64,000 nucleotides of DNA from Pseudoduganella namucuonensis (GTDB lineage: Bacteria; Pseudomonadota; Gammaproteobacteria; Burkholderiales; Burkholderiaceae_D), in NCBI RefSeq assembly GCF_900116645.1, contig NZ_FPBO01000020.1:83308-147307 (forward strand), given 5' to 3'. How positions within the stretch are numbered: position 1 is the stretch's first letter; every line of letters starts with the position of its first letter. Positions 25,844-33,998 of the stretch are shown piece by piece. Under the pieces are notes generated by a model. The model was not told where the DNA came from and made no database searches. It saw nothing but the letters and a program-made list of their open reading frames with translations. The position numbers and the translations under genes were made by a program.

Positions 25844-28582
25844 ATGGCCGACGACTTCTCCTCCGATTCCACCCGCCCCGGCGCGCTCGCCGTCGGCGGC
25901 CAGACCGCCGGCAAGTGGGAGGCCCGCGACGACGGCGACTGGTTCAGGATCACGCTGGGCGCGAGCCAGTGGTACACCTTCGAACTGAGCGGCGACGCGG
26001 GCTTTGTTCCGAAGGAATCGAAACTGGGCGTCTTCAACGCGGACGGCGTCGAACTGTCATACATCATCCCCACCGCCGCCGGTTCGCCGGTGAAGCTCAA
26101 TTTCATGGCGGTGGGCGGGGGCGACTATTATGTGATGGCGCGCGACCTGCGCGCCGCCGGCTACTCTCCCATCGGCTACACGCTCAAGGCCTTCTCCGGC
26201 CTGGCCGGCACCGGCGACAGCCGGGCCACGGCGGAGGCGCTGACGCTGGGCCAGGCCACGCGCGGCACGATCGACAGCGGCAGCGACGTGGACTACTACA
26301 AGGTGGCGCTGCAGGAAGGCAAGACCTACACCCTGGCGCCGTCGTGGAACCCGGACGGCGGCAGTGGCCTCAACGGCACGATGCGGGTGGAGGACGCCGA
26401 TGGCAAGGCCGTGACCAGCGTCTACGGCGCCAGCGGCTCGTTCACCGCCACCCGCACGGGCGACTATTACATCGCCGCCAGCAACCCCTATTCGAGCACC
26501 CAGGCATACGCGCTGACCCTGGGCGCGGCGCCCGACGACCACGGCGCCAGCGAAACGGGCGCCGGTGCGCTGACGGTCGGCTCGCGCGCGACCGGCACGC
26601 TGAACGTCGCCCAGGACAAGGACTGGTACGGCGTCGCCCTGGCGGCCGGCACCACCTATTGGTTCACGCTGGGCACCGCCCCGACCACCAGTTCCGGCGC
26701 CGGCTACGCGAGCAGCTCGGCGGTGCTCAAGGTGATGGATGCCGACGGCAACACCGTGGCCACCTCCAGCCCGGGCAGCGTGGGCAGCGGCGCTTACGTG
26801 CTGCTGCAATACGTGCCCGGCAAGTCGGGCAGCTACTATGTCGAGGTCGCCGACCAAAGCGGCAGGACCGGCAACTACGCCATCGCCGCCGCGCTGGGCG
26901 ATGTGGACGATCACGGCGACACCACCGCCACCGCGACCACGCTGGCCGTGGGCGCCACGCTGACCGGCAGGCTGGCCATCGGAACGGACACCGACGTGTT
27001 CAAGTTCGCGGTACAGGCCGGTTCCACCTATATGATCGAAATGACCGCGCGGGACGCCGCCGGCGGCGCCACGCCGTCGCTGGCCACCCACACCGGCAAC
27101 GGCTACAGCGGCGACGGCGTCGTCGGCTACACCAAGCCGGGCGTCACCTCCTACAAGCTGTACACCGCCAGCCACTCCGGCGACTACTATCTGTCCGTGA
27201 GCAACAGCGCCAAGCGCGGCGACTCCGGCTACACGCTGAAGGTGAGCGCGCCCCCGGCCGACGATTACGCGGCCGCCAAAACCACCGCCGGCGAGGTCGC
27301 CATTGGCGGCGGCGCCACCACCGGCAAAATCGACTACACGGGCGACGTCGACTGGATCAAAGTGACGCTGCAATTCGGCGCCAGGTACGCGTTCCAGTTG
27401 CGCGGCGCCGGAAGCGGGGAAGGCACGCTGGACGGCGGCAGCCTGGCCATGGCCAGCGGCGCGCAGGCTGGCAGCGCCTACCTGACCAACGAGCGCGACG
27501 GCATCTACACCTTCACCAGCCAGACCGGTGGCGACTACTACCTGGCGGTGCACGGCAAAGCCAGTTCCACCGTGGGCGACGGCACCGGCAGCTACACGCT
27601 GACCGCGGTGGCGCTGGCGGGGGACACCACCGCGCCCAGGGTGATGTCCCACAGCCCCGCCGAGGGCGCCGGCATGTACGACAACATCGTGGTCCGGTTC
27701 AGCGAGGCCATCATGCGCGGCGACAGCGCCGGCTACGGCGTCAACTACATCACGCTGCGCGACGGCCTGGGCGCCGCGCTGGAGAGCTACAGCAGCACCG
27801 ACAGCCGCATCGCCATCGACGGCGCCACGCTGACCATCAACCCCGGCGTGAAGCTCAAGCCCGGCAGCAAATACCTGCTGGACATGGGCGCCGGCAGCGT
27901 CACCGACCTGGCCGGCAACAAGTACGCCGGCGGCGAGCTGTTCGCCGTGAACACCACGCCCACGGTCACCGCCGGCACCGCCGGCGACGACTACATGATC
28001 GGCCTGGGCAGCGGCATCAAGCTCAACGGCGGCGCCGGCCTCGACACCGTCATCTACGGCGCCACCCGCGCCAGCTACGTGCTGATCCACACCCCCGCCG
28101 AGACCCAGGTGCAAGGCAAGGGCGCGGTGGCAGGCCTGTCGGCCGACGTGCTGACCGGCGTCGAGCGGCTCATGTTCAGCGACGTCGGCGTGGCGCTCGA
28201 CACCGCCGGCGCCGGCGGCCAGGCCTACCGCCTGTACCGTGCCGCCTTCGACCGCGCGCCGGACAAGGCCGGCGTCGGCTACTGGATCGCGCAGCTGGAC
28301 AAGGGCGCCGCGCTGCTGGACGTGGCGCGCGGCTTCGTCGACAGCGCCGAGTTCAGCGCGCTGTACGGCGCCGCGCCCGCCAACGGCGCCTTCGTCGAGA
28401 AGCTGTACGCCAACGTGCTGCACCGCGCGCCGGACCAGGGCGGCGTCGACTACTGGACCGGGACGCTGAACCAGGGCGCCTCCCGCGCCGAGGTGCTGGC
28501 CGCGTTCAGCGAGGGCGGCGAGAACCAGGCCGCCGCGCTGAAGGTGATCGGCAACGGCTTCGATTACACGCCTTACGGCTGA
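25844..28582 (+). CDS. PPC-repeat/Ig-like/DUF4214 exoprotein (second of tandem pair)
   Basis: A 912-residue paralogue of the preceding protein, same domain order, high identity by eye. The N-terminus is MADDFSSDSTRPG, and the C-terminal DUF4214 begins GQAYRLYRAAFDRAPDKAGVGYW, nearly identical to its neighbour. No signal peptide, so type I export is inferred. The promoter region has TACAAT at 25809-25814 and TAAAAT at 25814-25819, and the leader ATCACCCC matches that of the first copy. A 95-bp gap separates the two genes. The tandem arrangement shows local duplication followed by divergence. Functions of the two may have separated. Confidence 0.82.
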   Translation: MADDFSSDSTRPGALAVGGQTAGKWEARDDGDWFRITLGASQWYTFELSGDAGFVPKESKLGVFNADGVELSYIIPTAAGSPVKLNFMAVGGGDYYVMARDLRAAGYSPIGYTLKAFSGLAGTGDSRATAEALTLGQATRGTIDSGSDVDYYKVALQEGKTYTLAPSWNPDGGSGLNGTMRVEDADGKAVTSVYGASGSFTATRTGDYYIAASNPYSSTQAYALTLGAAPDDHGASETGAGALTVGSRATGTLNVAQDKDWYGVALAAGTTYWFTLGTAPTTSSGAGYASSSAVLKVMDADGNTVATSSPGSVGSGAYVLLQYVPGKSGSYYVEVADQSGRTGNYAIAAALGDVDDHGDTTATATTLAVGATLTGRLAIGTDTDVFKFAVQAGSTYMIEMTARDAAGGATPSLATHTGNGYSGDGVVGYTKPGVTSYKLYTASHSGDYYLSVSNSAKRGDSGYTLKVSAPPADDYAAAKTTAGEVAIGGGATTGKIDYTGDVDWIKVTLQFGARYAFQLRGAGSGEGTLDGGSLAMASGAQAGSAYLTNERDGIYTFTSQTGGDYYLAVHGKASSTVGDGTGSYTLTAVALAGDTTAPRVMSHSPAEGAGMYDNIVVRFSEAIMRGDSAGYGVNYITLRDGLGAALESYSSTDSRIAIDGATLTINPGVKLKPGSKYLLDMGAGSVTDLAGNKYAGGELFAVNTTPTVTAGTAGDDYMIGLGSGIKLNGGAGLDTVIYGATRASYVLIHTPAETQVQGKGAVAGLSADVLTGVERLMFSDVGVALDTAGAGGQAYRLYRAAFDRAPDKAGVGYWIAQLDKGAALLDVARGFVDSAEFSALYGAAPANGAFVEKLYANVLHRAPDQGGVDYWTGTLNQGASRAEVLAAFSEGGENQAAALKVIGNGFDYTPYG

Positions 28583-28732
28583 CGGCGCCGCGCCGGCATC
28601 GCCTTCGATGTGGAAACAGATTCACTTCCGAATAGAGTCGAATTCACCATTGCCCCGCGAGCACCGCTCCGGAACGCCAGGAGACGGCTCGATGGCTTCG
28701 GATTCGCCCGGCGATAAACACTGCACCCCGGG

Positions 28733-28762
28733 TTGAATTGTTCATGACCCAGGGTTGATAAT
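28733..28762 (+). promoter_or_regulatory. Candidate promoter of the LysR-type gene at 28.8 kb
   Basis: TTGAAT at 28733-28738 and GATAAT at 28757-28762 are 18 bp apart and about 50 bp upstream of the ATG at 28815. Two GGTTGA-containing half copies flank the spacer. The rest of the 232-bp gap before it holds nothing I can name. Confidence 0.4.
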
Positions 28763-28814
28763 CATGCCGTGCCCAAGCGATTCGAGGCTGAGGGCGGCAT
28801 TGTCTGGAGACGGT

Positions 28815-29771
28815 ATGGATTCAACTCAACGGGTTCGCGCGATTCTTTCTTTTGTAAATGCCGCCGATGCCGGCAGTTTCGCGGCCGCGGGCCGCCTGCT
28901 TGGGCTCACCTCTTCAGCGGTCAGCAAGAACGTGGCGAGCCTGGAGAAGGCGCTGGGGGTGCGTTTGATGAATCGCACGACGCGCAACCTCCAACTAACT
29001 CAAGAAGGTACGGCCTTTCTGCGACAGGCCCGTCTCGCGCTTGAGGCGCTCGACGATGCGGTCGACGCGGTCGCAACGCAGCGTCTCGGCCCCAGCGGGC
29101 GCCTGCGTATTTCGACGAGTTCGGCGTTCGGACACGAACACTTGTTGCCGGTTCTCCCCGGGCTGCTGTCACGCTACCCGGCGTTGTCGGTGGACGTCGA
29201 TTTCGACGACCGGGTCATCGACATGGTGCGCGATGGCTACGACCTTGCGTTCAGAGGCGGCAACATCCCGGACTCCACCATGATATCGCGGCCGGTTTGC
29301 AAGTTGAATGTCGCGATCATGGCATCGCCCGAATACCTGGCGCGCCAAGGCGTTCCGCACACGCCACAAGAGCTGCGAGCGCACCGGCTGGTGGCCCGGC
29401 GTTTTCTCGGCGGACGGGTTTCCATGTGGAGTTTCCAGGGAGAGGACGGCAGCATCACCACGTTCGACCCCACGGATGCCGCCGTGTTGACGCTGTCCGC
29501 GCCGGAAGCGGTCGTCCAGGCCGCATGCGATGGGGCCGGAATCGCCCAGGTCGGCGTTCACCTCGCCTGGCCGCACTTGCTTTCCGGCGCGCTGAAAGTC
29601 GTCCTGCATCGCTATCACCACGCAGGAAGCTACGAGATGGTGATGCAATATCCGCATCGCGCATTGCTTGCGCCGCGCGTGCGGGCGACCGTGGACTACC
29701 TGCTCGATGCGTTCGCCGCGAACAAGGCCTTGCACGTGCAGCTGGAGGCATTGAACTCATACGTCGCGTGA
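28815..29771 (+). CDS. LysR-type transcriptional regulator
   Basis: A 318-residue regulator. The helix-turn-helix is at about residues 12-60 (LSFVNAADAGSFAAAGRLLGLTSSAVSKNVASLEKALGVRLMNRTTR), with the usual linker helix, then a periplasmic-binding-like effector domain (GRLRISTSSAFGHEHLLPVLPGLL onward). The start at 28815 follows CTGGAGACGG. Unlike most LysR genes it has no divergent neighbour. Upstream is the PPC gene on the same strand and downstream the GH43 gene, also on the same strand. Its target cannot be told, though the glycosidase gene 205 bp downstream is a candidate. The effector is unknown. Confidence 0.92.
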   Translation: MDSTQRVRAILSFVNAADAGSFAAAGRLLGLTSSAVSKNVASLEKALGVRLMNRTTRNLQLTQEGTAFLRQARLALEALDDAVDAVATQRLGPSGRLRISTSSAFGHEHLLPVLPGLLSRYPALSVDVDFDDRVIDMVRDGYDLAFRGGNIPDSTMISRPVCKLNVAIMASPEYLARQGVPHTPQELRAHRLVARRFLGGRVSMWSFQGEDGSITTFDPTDAAVLTLSAPEAVVQAACDGAGIAQVGVHLAWPHLLSGALKVVLHRYHHAGSYEMVMQYPHRALLAPRVRATVDYLLDAFAANKALHVQLEALNSYVA

Positions 29772-29976
29772 CGGGGCTAGGGGCATCGTCTGTTCGGAAC
29801 CCCGCCCCCCTCTCCCGAAGCGCCAGGACTGCGATCATTTTTTGCGCGCGATCGATACCCTGTTTGGGATTGGACAGGAAGCGCGGACCTCCCGATACTT
29901 GACGCGCGGCGACGGGCCTTGGTCCGCGCCGCGACGACCGCCACAAAGGCGGCGCAACCAATCACGGAGACCAGCC

Positions 29977-31506
29977 ATGACCGACTACCCCATCCCGAAC
30001 GCGGGAGGCCGCGTGCCGCCCCTGCCGCCGGCGCCGCGACGCGCGCGCACCCTCGCCCTTGCACTCGTTCTGCCACTGTGCCTGCTGGGCGGCTCCGCCG
30101 CGCAGGCCGCGTCGACCACCTTCATCAACCCGGTCGGCCCGGCCCAGCAGTCCTCGGCCGACCCGTTCGTGATGCGCCACACCGACGGCTTCTATTACTT
30201 CGTGTCGACCGCGCCGGGATGGGACAAGCTGGAGCTGCGCAAGGCCTCCAGCCTGGCCGGCATCGGCGCCGGCGCGGCGGTCACCGTGTTCGCGCCGGCC
30301 GCCGGCACCACCTGCAACGGCAGCAACTGCAGCAACAAGGAGGTCTGGGCGCCCGAGATCAATCACATCGACGGCGCCTGGTACATCTACTTCGCCGCCG
30401 CCGGCAACGACGGCCAGCACCGCGTGTTCGCGATCCGCAACGCCAGCGCCGACCCGACCACGGGCAGCTGGGGCGCGCCCGTCAAGGTAGCCGACAGCGA
30501 CGACGCCTGGGCCATCGACCAGACCGTCGCGCGCATCAACGGCCAGCTCTACATGGCGTGGTCGGACATCTCCGGCGGCGGCCCGCAGCGCATCAAGATC
30601 GCGAAGATGAGCGGGCCGACCACCATCGTCGGCCGGGGCGCCTTCATCTCCGCGCCCACGCTGGGCTGGGAGACCTCGGGCGCGCCGGTCAACGAGGCGC
30701 CGCAATTCCTGGTCCGCAACAACAAGGTGCACATGAGCTTTTCGGCCAGCGGCTGCTGGACCGACGATTACAAGGTGGGCCTGCTGACGGCGAACCTTGG
30801 CGCGGACCTGACCAATCCGGCCAGCTGGACCAAGCTGGCCACGCCCATCCTGCAAAAGACCGCCGGCGCCTACGGCCCCGGCCACAACGGCTTCGCCAAG
30901 TCGCCCGACGGCACCGAGGACTGGATCGTCTACCACGCCAACCCCGCCTCGGGCCAGGGCTGCGCCGATTCGCGCACCACGCGCATCCAAAAAATCACGT
31001 GGAACGGCGACGTGCCCGTGATCGGCGCGCCGGTGGCGGCCGGCACCGCCGTGACGCGGCCGGCCGGCGAAGGCACGGGCACCATCTGGTACCGCGTGCG
31101 CAACCAGGCCAGCGGCAAGGTGATGAGCATAGACCGCGCCGCGGCGGCCAACGGCGCGGCGATCTGGCAGTTCACCAACTTCAACAACTCGGACCAGCTG
31201 TGGTCGCTGGACCCGGTCGGCGGCGGCTACTTCAAGCTGGCCACCGCCTTCAACGGCAACGTGGCCGACGTCTACAACTTCAGCCTGGCGCCGGGGGTGT
31301 ATGTGAAGTCCTACCCCTACATCGCCACCACCAACCAGCAATGGATGCTGGTGCCGACCGAGACCCAGCACTACAAGGTCAGGAACCGCAACAGCGGGCT
31401 GATGCTGGACAACAAGGACGGCAGCCTGCAGGACGGCGGCGTCATCCAGCAGTGGACCGACAACAACCTGGCGCCGCAGCGCTGGCTGTTCGAAAGGGCG
31501 AACTAG
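29977..31506 (+). CDS. Exported family-43 glycosidase with C-terminal ricin-type lectin domain
   Basis: A 509-residue secreted enzyme. A long signal region ends near AAQAA (residue 45). The GH43 five-bladed propeller follows, with likely catalytic base Asp62 (SADPFVM), WAPEI at 124-128, Asp181 (WAIDQTV) and general acid Glu240 (NEAPQFL). The GH43 family includes arabinofuranosidases, arabinanases and xylosidases, and this cannot be refined here. Residues about 375-509 form a ricin B-like carbohydrate-binding domain (YRVRNQASGKVMSID, QQWTD, NNLAPQRWLF). CACGGAGACC precedes the ATG. It lies downstream of a LysR gene. A secreted plant-polysaccharide-degrading role is a fair inference. Confidence 0.88.
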   Translation: MTDYPIPNAGGRVPPLPPAPRRARTLALALVLPLCLLGGSAAQAASTTFINPVGPAQQSSADPFVMRHTDGFYYFVSTAPGWDKLELRKASSLAGIGAGAAVTVFAPAAGTTCNGSNCSNKEVWAPEINHIDGAWYIYFAAAGNDGQHRVFAIRNASADPTTGSWGAPVKVADSDDAWAIDQTVARINGQLYMAWSDISGGGPQRIKIAKMSGPTTIVGRGAFISAPTLGWETSGAPVNEAPQFLVRNNKVHMSFSASGCWTDDYKVGLLTANLGADLTNPASWTKLATPILQKTAGAYGPGHNGFAKSPDGTEDWIVYHANPASGQGCADSRTTRIQKITWNGDVPVIGAPVAAGTAVTRPAGEGTGTIWYRVRNQASGKVMSIDRAAAANGAAIWQFTNFNNSDQLWSLDPVGGGYFKLATAFNGNVADVYNFSLAPGVYVKSYPYIATTNQQWMLVPTETQHYKVRNRNSGLMLDNKDGSLQDGGVIQQWTDNNLAPQRWLFERAN

Positions 31507-31778
31507 TTCGCGCGGCGGCGCGGCGAATGACCCGGCGGCGCCGCGCCATCGCCAACAGCATCAGCGCCTCGGGCATGGTGGTGCTGGTGCGCGAGGAGTC
31601 GGTGCCCAGCCCGATCGCCAGCCGCGACAACCCCAGCGCGTAAAAAGAACACGCTCCAGTCCAGGTCCTCGGCCTTTGGTGCAGGCCCTCCAATCCGTCC
31701 GCCCGGTGACAATGCGCGCATTTTCCAAGGGGTGGAATGTAATATCCTTTGCGCAAGACAGTTACTCATGATGCAAGC

Positions 31779-32588
31779 ATGCCCAATTCCACCGATCAAG
31801 CCGCGCTCGGCGCCCTCCTCAGCTACCGCGTGGTGACCGCCGGCCCGCGCGACGGCCACACGCATGAACACGTGTCGGCGCGGCTGGCCGCGCTGTTCCG
31901 GCGCACCGAGGAACAGATGCGCGCGCTGCTCGCCGCGCCGCGCGCCATCATCAAGAAACAGATCGATTTCGCCGATGCGCAGCGCTTCAAGGCGGCGCTC
32001 GAGGACTGCGGCTGCGTGTGCGTGGTGGAACCGGAAAGCCCGGACTTCAGCACCCTGCTGCTGAGCCGCTACGCCAGCGGCGGCACCGGCGTCATCATCA
32101 ACGCGCCGGAGGCTTGGCACGCCAGCACGGACGGCCACACCTTCCAGTTGCTGGACGAGGCCAGCGGCGCGCAGTTCACGGCCGTGGGCATCGCCAATTC
32201 GGGCCACACGGTGCAGGAATGGACCGAGCAGCGCCTGCGCACGGTCGAGGAGGACATGCCCTATATGCGCCAGGTGCGCGGCCCCTACGCCCTCAAGGGC
32301 GCCGACTGGGGCGCGCGGGTGCAGGGCATCGCGGCGGAATACCGGGGCATCCTGCCCGGCACCAACGAATACAGCCATTACCTGGTGCTGAGCCTGCGCA
32401 CGGAACTGTCGCTGGTGTGCCTGACGCTGGGCGCGCGCGCCGCCGCCTTCGACGCCAACGAGGCGCTGTACCGCTGGCTGCTGGAGAACCAGCTGGACGT
32501 GCACGACGCCCGCCAGACGCCGGCGCAGGACGAGGCGCTGCAGCGCTGGCTCAAGTACAACGCGGCCACCGACAAGCGCGGCCGCTGA
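31779..32588 (+). CDS. Uncharacterised protein with an L7/L12-CTD-like N-terminal segment
   Basis: A 269-residue soluble protein I cannot name. Residues about 28-85 (HVSARLAALFRRTEEQMRALL, then APRAIIKKQIDFADAQRFKAAL, then EDCGCVCVVEP) follow the fold pattern of the ribosomal L7/L12 C-terminal domain (V-x-helix, aPr-xIKk, then kaaLE-x-G-x-xxv). Similar modules occur in other contexts. The rest, to about residue 245, looks like a mixed alpha/beta domain of unknown type (GVIINAPEAWHASTDGHTFQ). The frame opens upstream with TTG at 31749, but the ATG at 31779 is preferred. No operon partner is visible. Confidence 0.6.
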   Translation: MPNSTDQAALGALLSYRVVTAGPRDGHTHEHVSARLAALFRRTEEQMRALLAAPRAIIKKQIDFADAQRFKAALEDCGCVCVVEPESPDFSTLLLSRYASGGTGVIINAPEAWHASTDGHTFQLLDEASGAQFTAVGIANSGHTVQEWTEQRLRTVEEDMPYMRQVRGPYALKGADWGARVQGIAAEYRGILPGTNEYSHYLVLSLRTELSLVCLTLGARAAAFDANEALYRWLLENQLDVHDARQTPAQDEALQRWLKYNAATDKRGR

Positions 32589-32619
32589 GGCCAAATTTGA
32601 AGCGGCGTCGATTGGCGCT

Positions 32620-33078
32620 TTACTGGATGCGGCGCACCTTGGGTGAACGGTTGGTGCCGTCGATCTCCAGGTACATCGAACCCAGCGTGCCGCGCACCAC
32701 TTTCACCTTGGGATTGGTCAGCAGCGGCGTGATGCCCTCGCTGTCGTCCACCACCCGCCACACCTGGCCGTTGGCCAGGCGGATCTGCTGGTTCGGACGC
32801 CAGCCGTCGAACCTGCCGTCGATGTGGCTCTCGATCTCCTCCAGCTTGGGCGCGGGCTTGAACGCCTCCATGCCGAAGCTCTGCTCCAGCTCCTTGCGCG
32901 CCGGCTGCGCGGCCACGGCCGGCGCCACTGCGGCTGCCGCCGGCGCCGCCCCGACCTTGATCGCGTCGTAGCAGGCCAGGCGCGCGGCGCCGTCGGCCTG
33001 GCCGCGGCATTGCACGATCGCGGCGTCGTTCGCCAGCGCGGAACCGGAAACCACCAACAGGGCTAACAGGGCTTTCAT
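32620..33078 (-). CDS. Periplasmic small protein with C-x-RLACYD motif
   Basis: A 152-residue exported protein with a signal peptide (LLALLVVSGSALA). The mature N-terminus has the motif VQCRGQADGAARLACYDAI (C24 and C36), seen in many small proteobacterial periplasmic proteins, then an Ala/Pro linker, and a C-terminal small beta domain (NGQVWRVVDDSEGITPLLTNPKVKVV). The cysteine pair may form a disulphide. Function unknown. AAAGAGAT precedes the ATG. It lies 33 bp downstream of the truncated chemoreceptor gene on the same strand and could be co-transcribed. Confidence 0.7.
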   Translation of the reverse strand: MKALLALLVVSGSALANDAAIVQCRGQADGAARLACYDAIKVGAAPAAAAVAPAVAAQPARKELEQSFGMEAFKPAPKLEEIESHIDGRFDGWRPNQQIRLANGQVWRVVDDSEGITPLLTNPKVKVVRGTLGSMYLEIDGTNRSPKVRRIQ

Positions 33079-33111
33079 GCAATCTCTTTCGTAAGTTGTC
33101 GCAGCCTGCGA

Positions 33112-33822
33112 TTATAGCCGCGCGGGCCGCGGCAGGCGGCGCTTGGGGGCGGGGCCGGCCGCCCCGGCCGGCTGGCGCGGCGGCGCGCGCGCGATCAGCA
33201 GCGAAGCGGCCACGGCGGCCGCCACCGCCAGCGCGCTCAGCGCCAGCATCAGCGCGCGCGCCTCCGCGTACGCCTGCGCGGCCGCCTCGGCGTCCAGCCG
33301 GTTGTTGCGTTTCTGCAGGGCCGCGTAGGCGTTCATCGCGTCCTGCCAGCGCTGCGTGGCCGGGGCCGCGTGGCGCATCAGCAGCGCGGTGGCATCCTCG
33401 TCGCGCTGCTGCAGCGCCAGGCGCACCAGTTGGTCGATATGGGACTGGGCCGCGAGCCGCGCCTGCTCCATGGCCTCGCGCAGCCGGCGGCCCTCCGGCG
33501 AGGCCGGCATGCGGTTCAGCGTCGCGCTGGCCAGCGCGTATTGCTCGCGCGCCTCCGCCAGCCTGGGCAGTTCGGCGCGGATGGCCGTCTCGTCGTTCAG
33601 CAGCACCACGGTGCGGACGATGCGCGCCTCCACGTGCACCGCTTCGGACATTTCCTGCACCATTAGCAACCGCTCCACGTTGAAGCCGACAATGCGCTGC
33701 AGGCGCTCGTTGATGCCGGCCATGCCGTCCATCCCCTGCGCGGACACCAGCACCAGCATCGCCAGCACCAGTCCCAAGCCCGTCGCCAGACGGGTTCCCA
33801 CTCTCAAGTTCGCGATCGCCAT
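33112..33822 (-). CDS. Sensor-only, C-terminally truncated chemoreceptor
   Basis: A 236-residue protein matching only the N-terminal part of a methyl-accepting chemotaxis protein: membrane segment 1 (about residues 10-28), a four-helix-bundle sensor with typical LL(N/K)DE and LPRLAEAREQYA phrases, and membrane segment 2 (about 191-211). The frame then ends in a Pro/Arg-rich tail (ARAPPRQPAGAAGPAPKRRL) with no HAMP and no signalling domain. A strong GGAGGAAG precedes the ATG, so the gene looks expressed. Nothing downstream in any frame codes for the missing part. It may be a pseudogene or a sensor fragment that acts through others. Confidence 0.72.
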   Translation of the reverse strand: MAIANLRVGTRLATGLGLVLAMLVLVSAQGMDGMAGINERLQRIVGFNVERLLMVQEMSEAVHVEARIVRTVVLLNDETAIRAELPRLAEAREQYALASATLNRMPASPEGRRLREAMEQARLAAQSHIDQLVRLALQQRDEDATALLMRHAAPATQRWQDAMNAYAALQKRNNRLDAEAAAQAYAEARALMLALSALAVAAAVAASLLIARAPPRQPAGAAGPAPKRRLPRPARL

Positions 33823-33840
33823 CGCTTCCTCCGATAACAG

Positions 33841-33865
33841 ATATCGATATGCGCGAATATTCGCG
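33841..33865. promoter_or_regulatory. Two adjacent palindromes between the truncated receptor and tcyP
   Basis: ATATCGATAT at 33841-33850 is a perfect 10-bp palindrome. After one G comes CGCGAATATTCGCG at 33852-33865, a perfect 14-bp palindrome. They lie 19 bp upstream of the truncated-receptor start and 134 bp upstream of the symporter start. Operator function is inference. Confidence 0.5.
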
Positions 33866-33998
33866 GCGCGCGGCCCGCGGTTCATGCAAACATAGCAATA
33901 AGCAATTAAAATGCCCGGCCAAAGGCAACGCGTGTCAGACCCGGACGGCGGACCGGGATTCCTGTAACATTTCAATTCACCAACACTCCCCTTCTCCC

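Noticed and set aside
26057..28423. A 788-codon minus-strand frame opposite the second PPC gene
   Set aside because: Composition is His/Gly/Val/Ala shadow type. The plus-strand frame has clear domains. The same holds for 22620-25589.
31507..31660. Minus-strand stretch reading STTMPEALMLLAMARRRR, reminiscent of a PEP-CTERM anchor
   Set aside because: The hydrophobic part is too short, there is no gene body upstream, and the match is only suggestive. Could be a decayed remnant.
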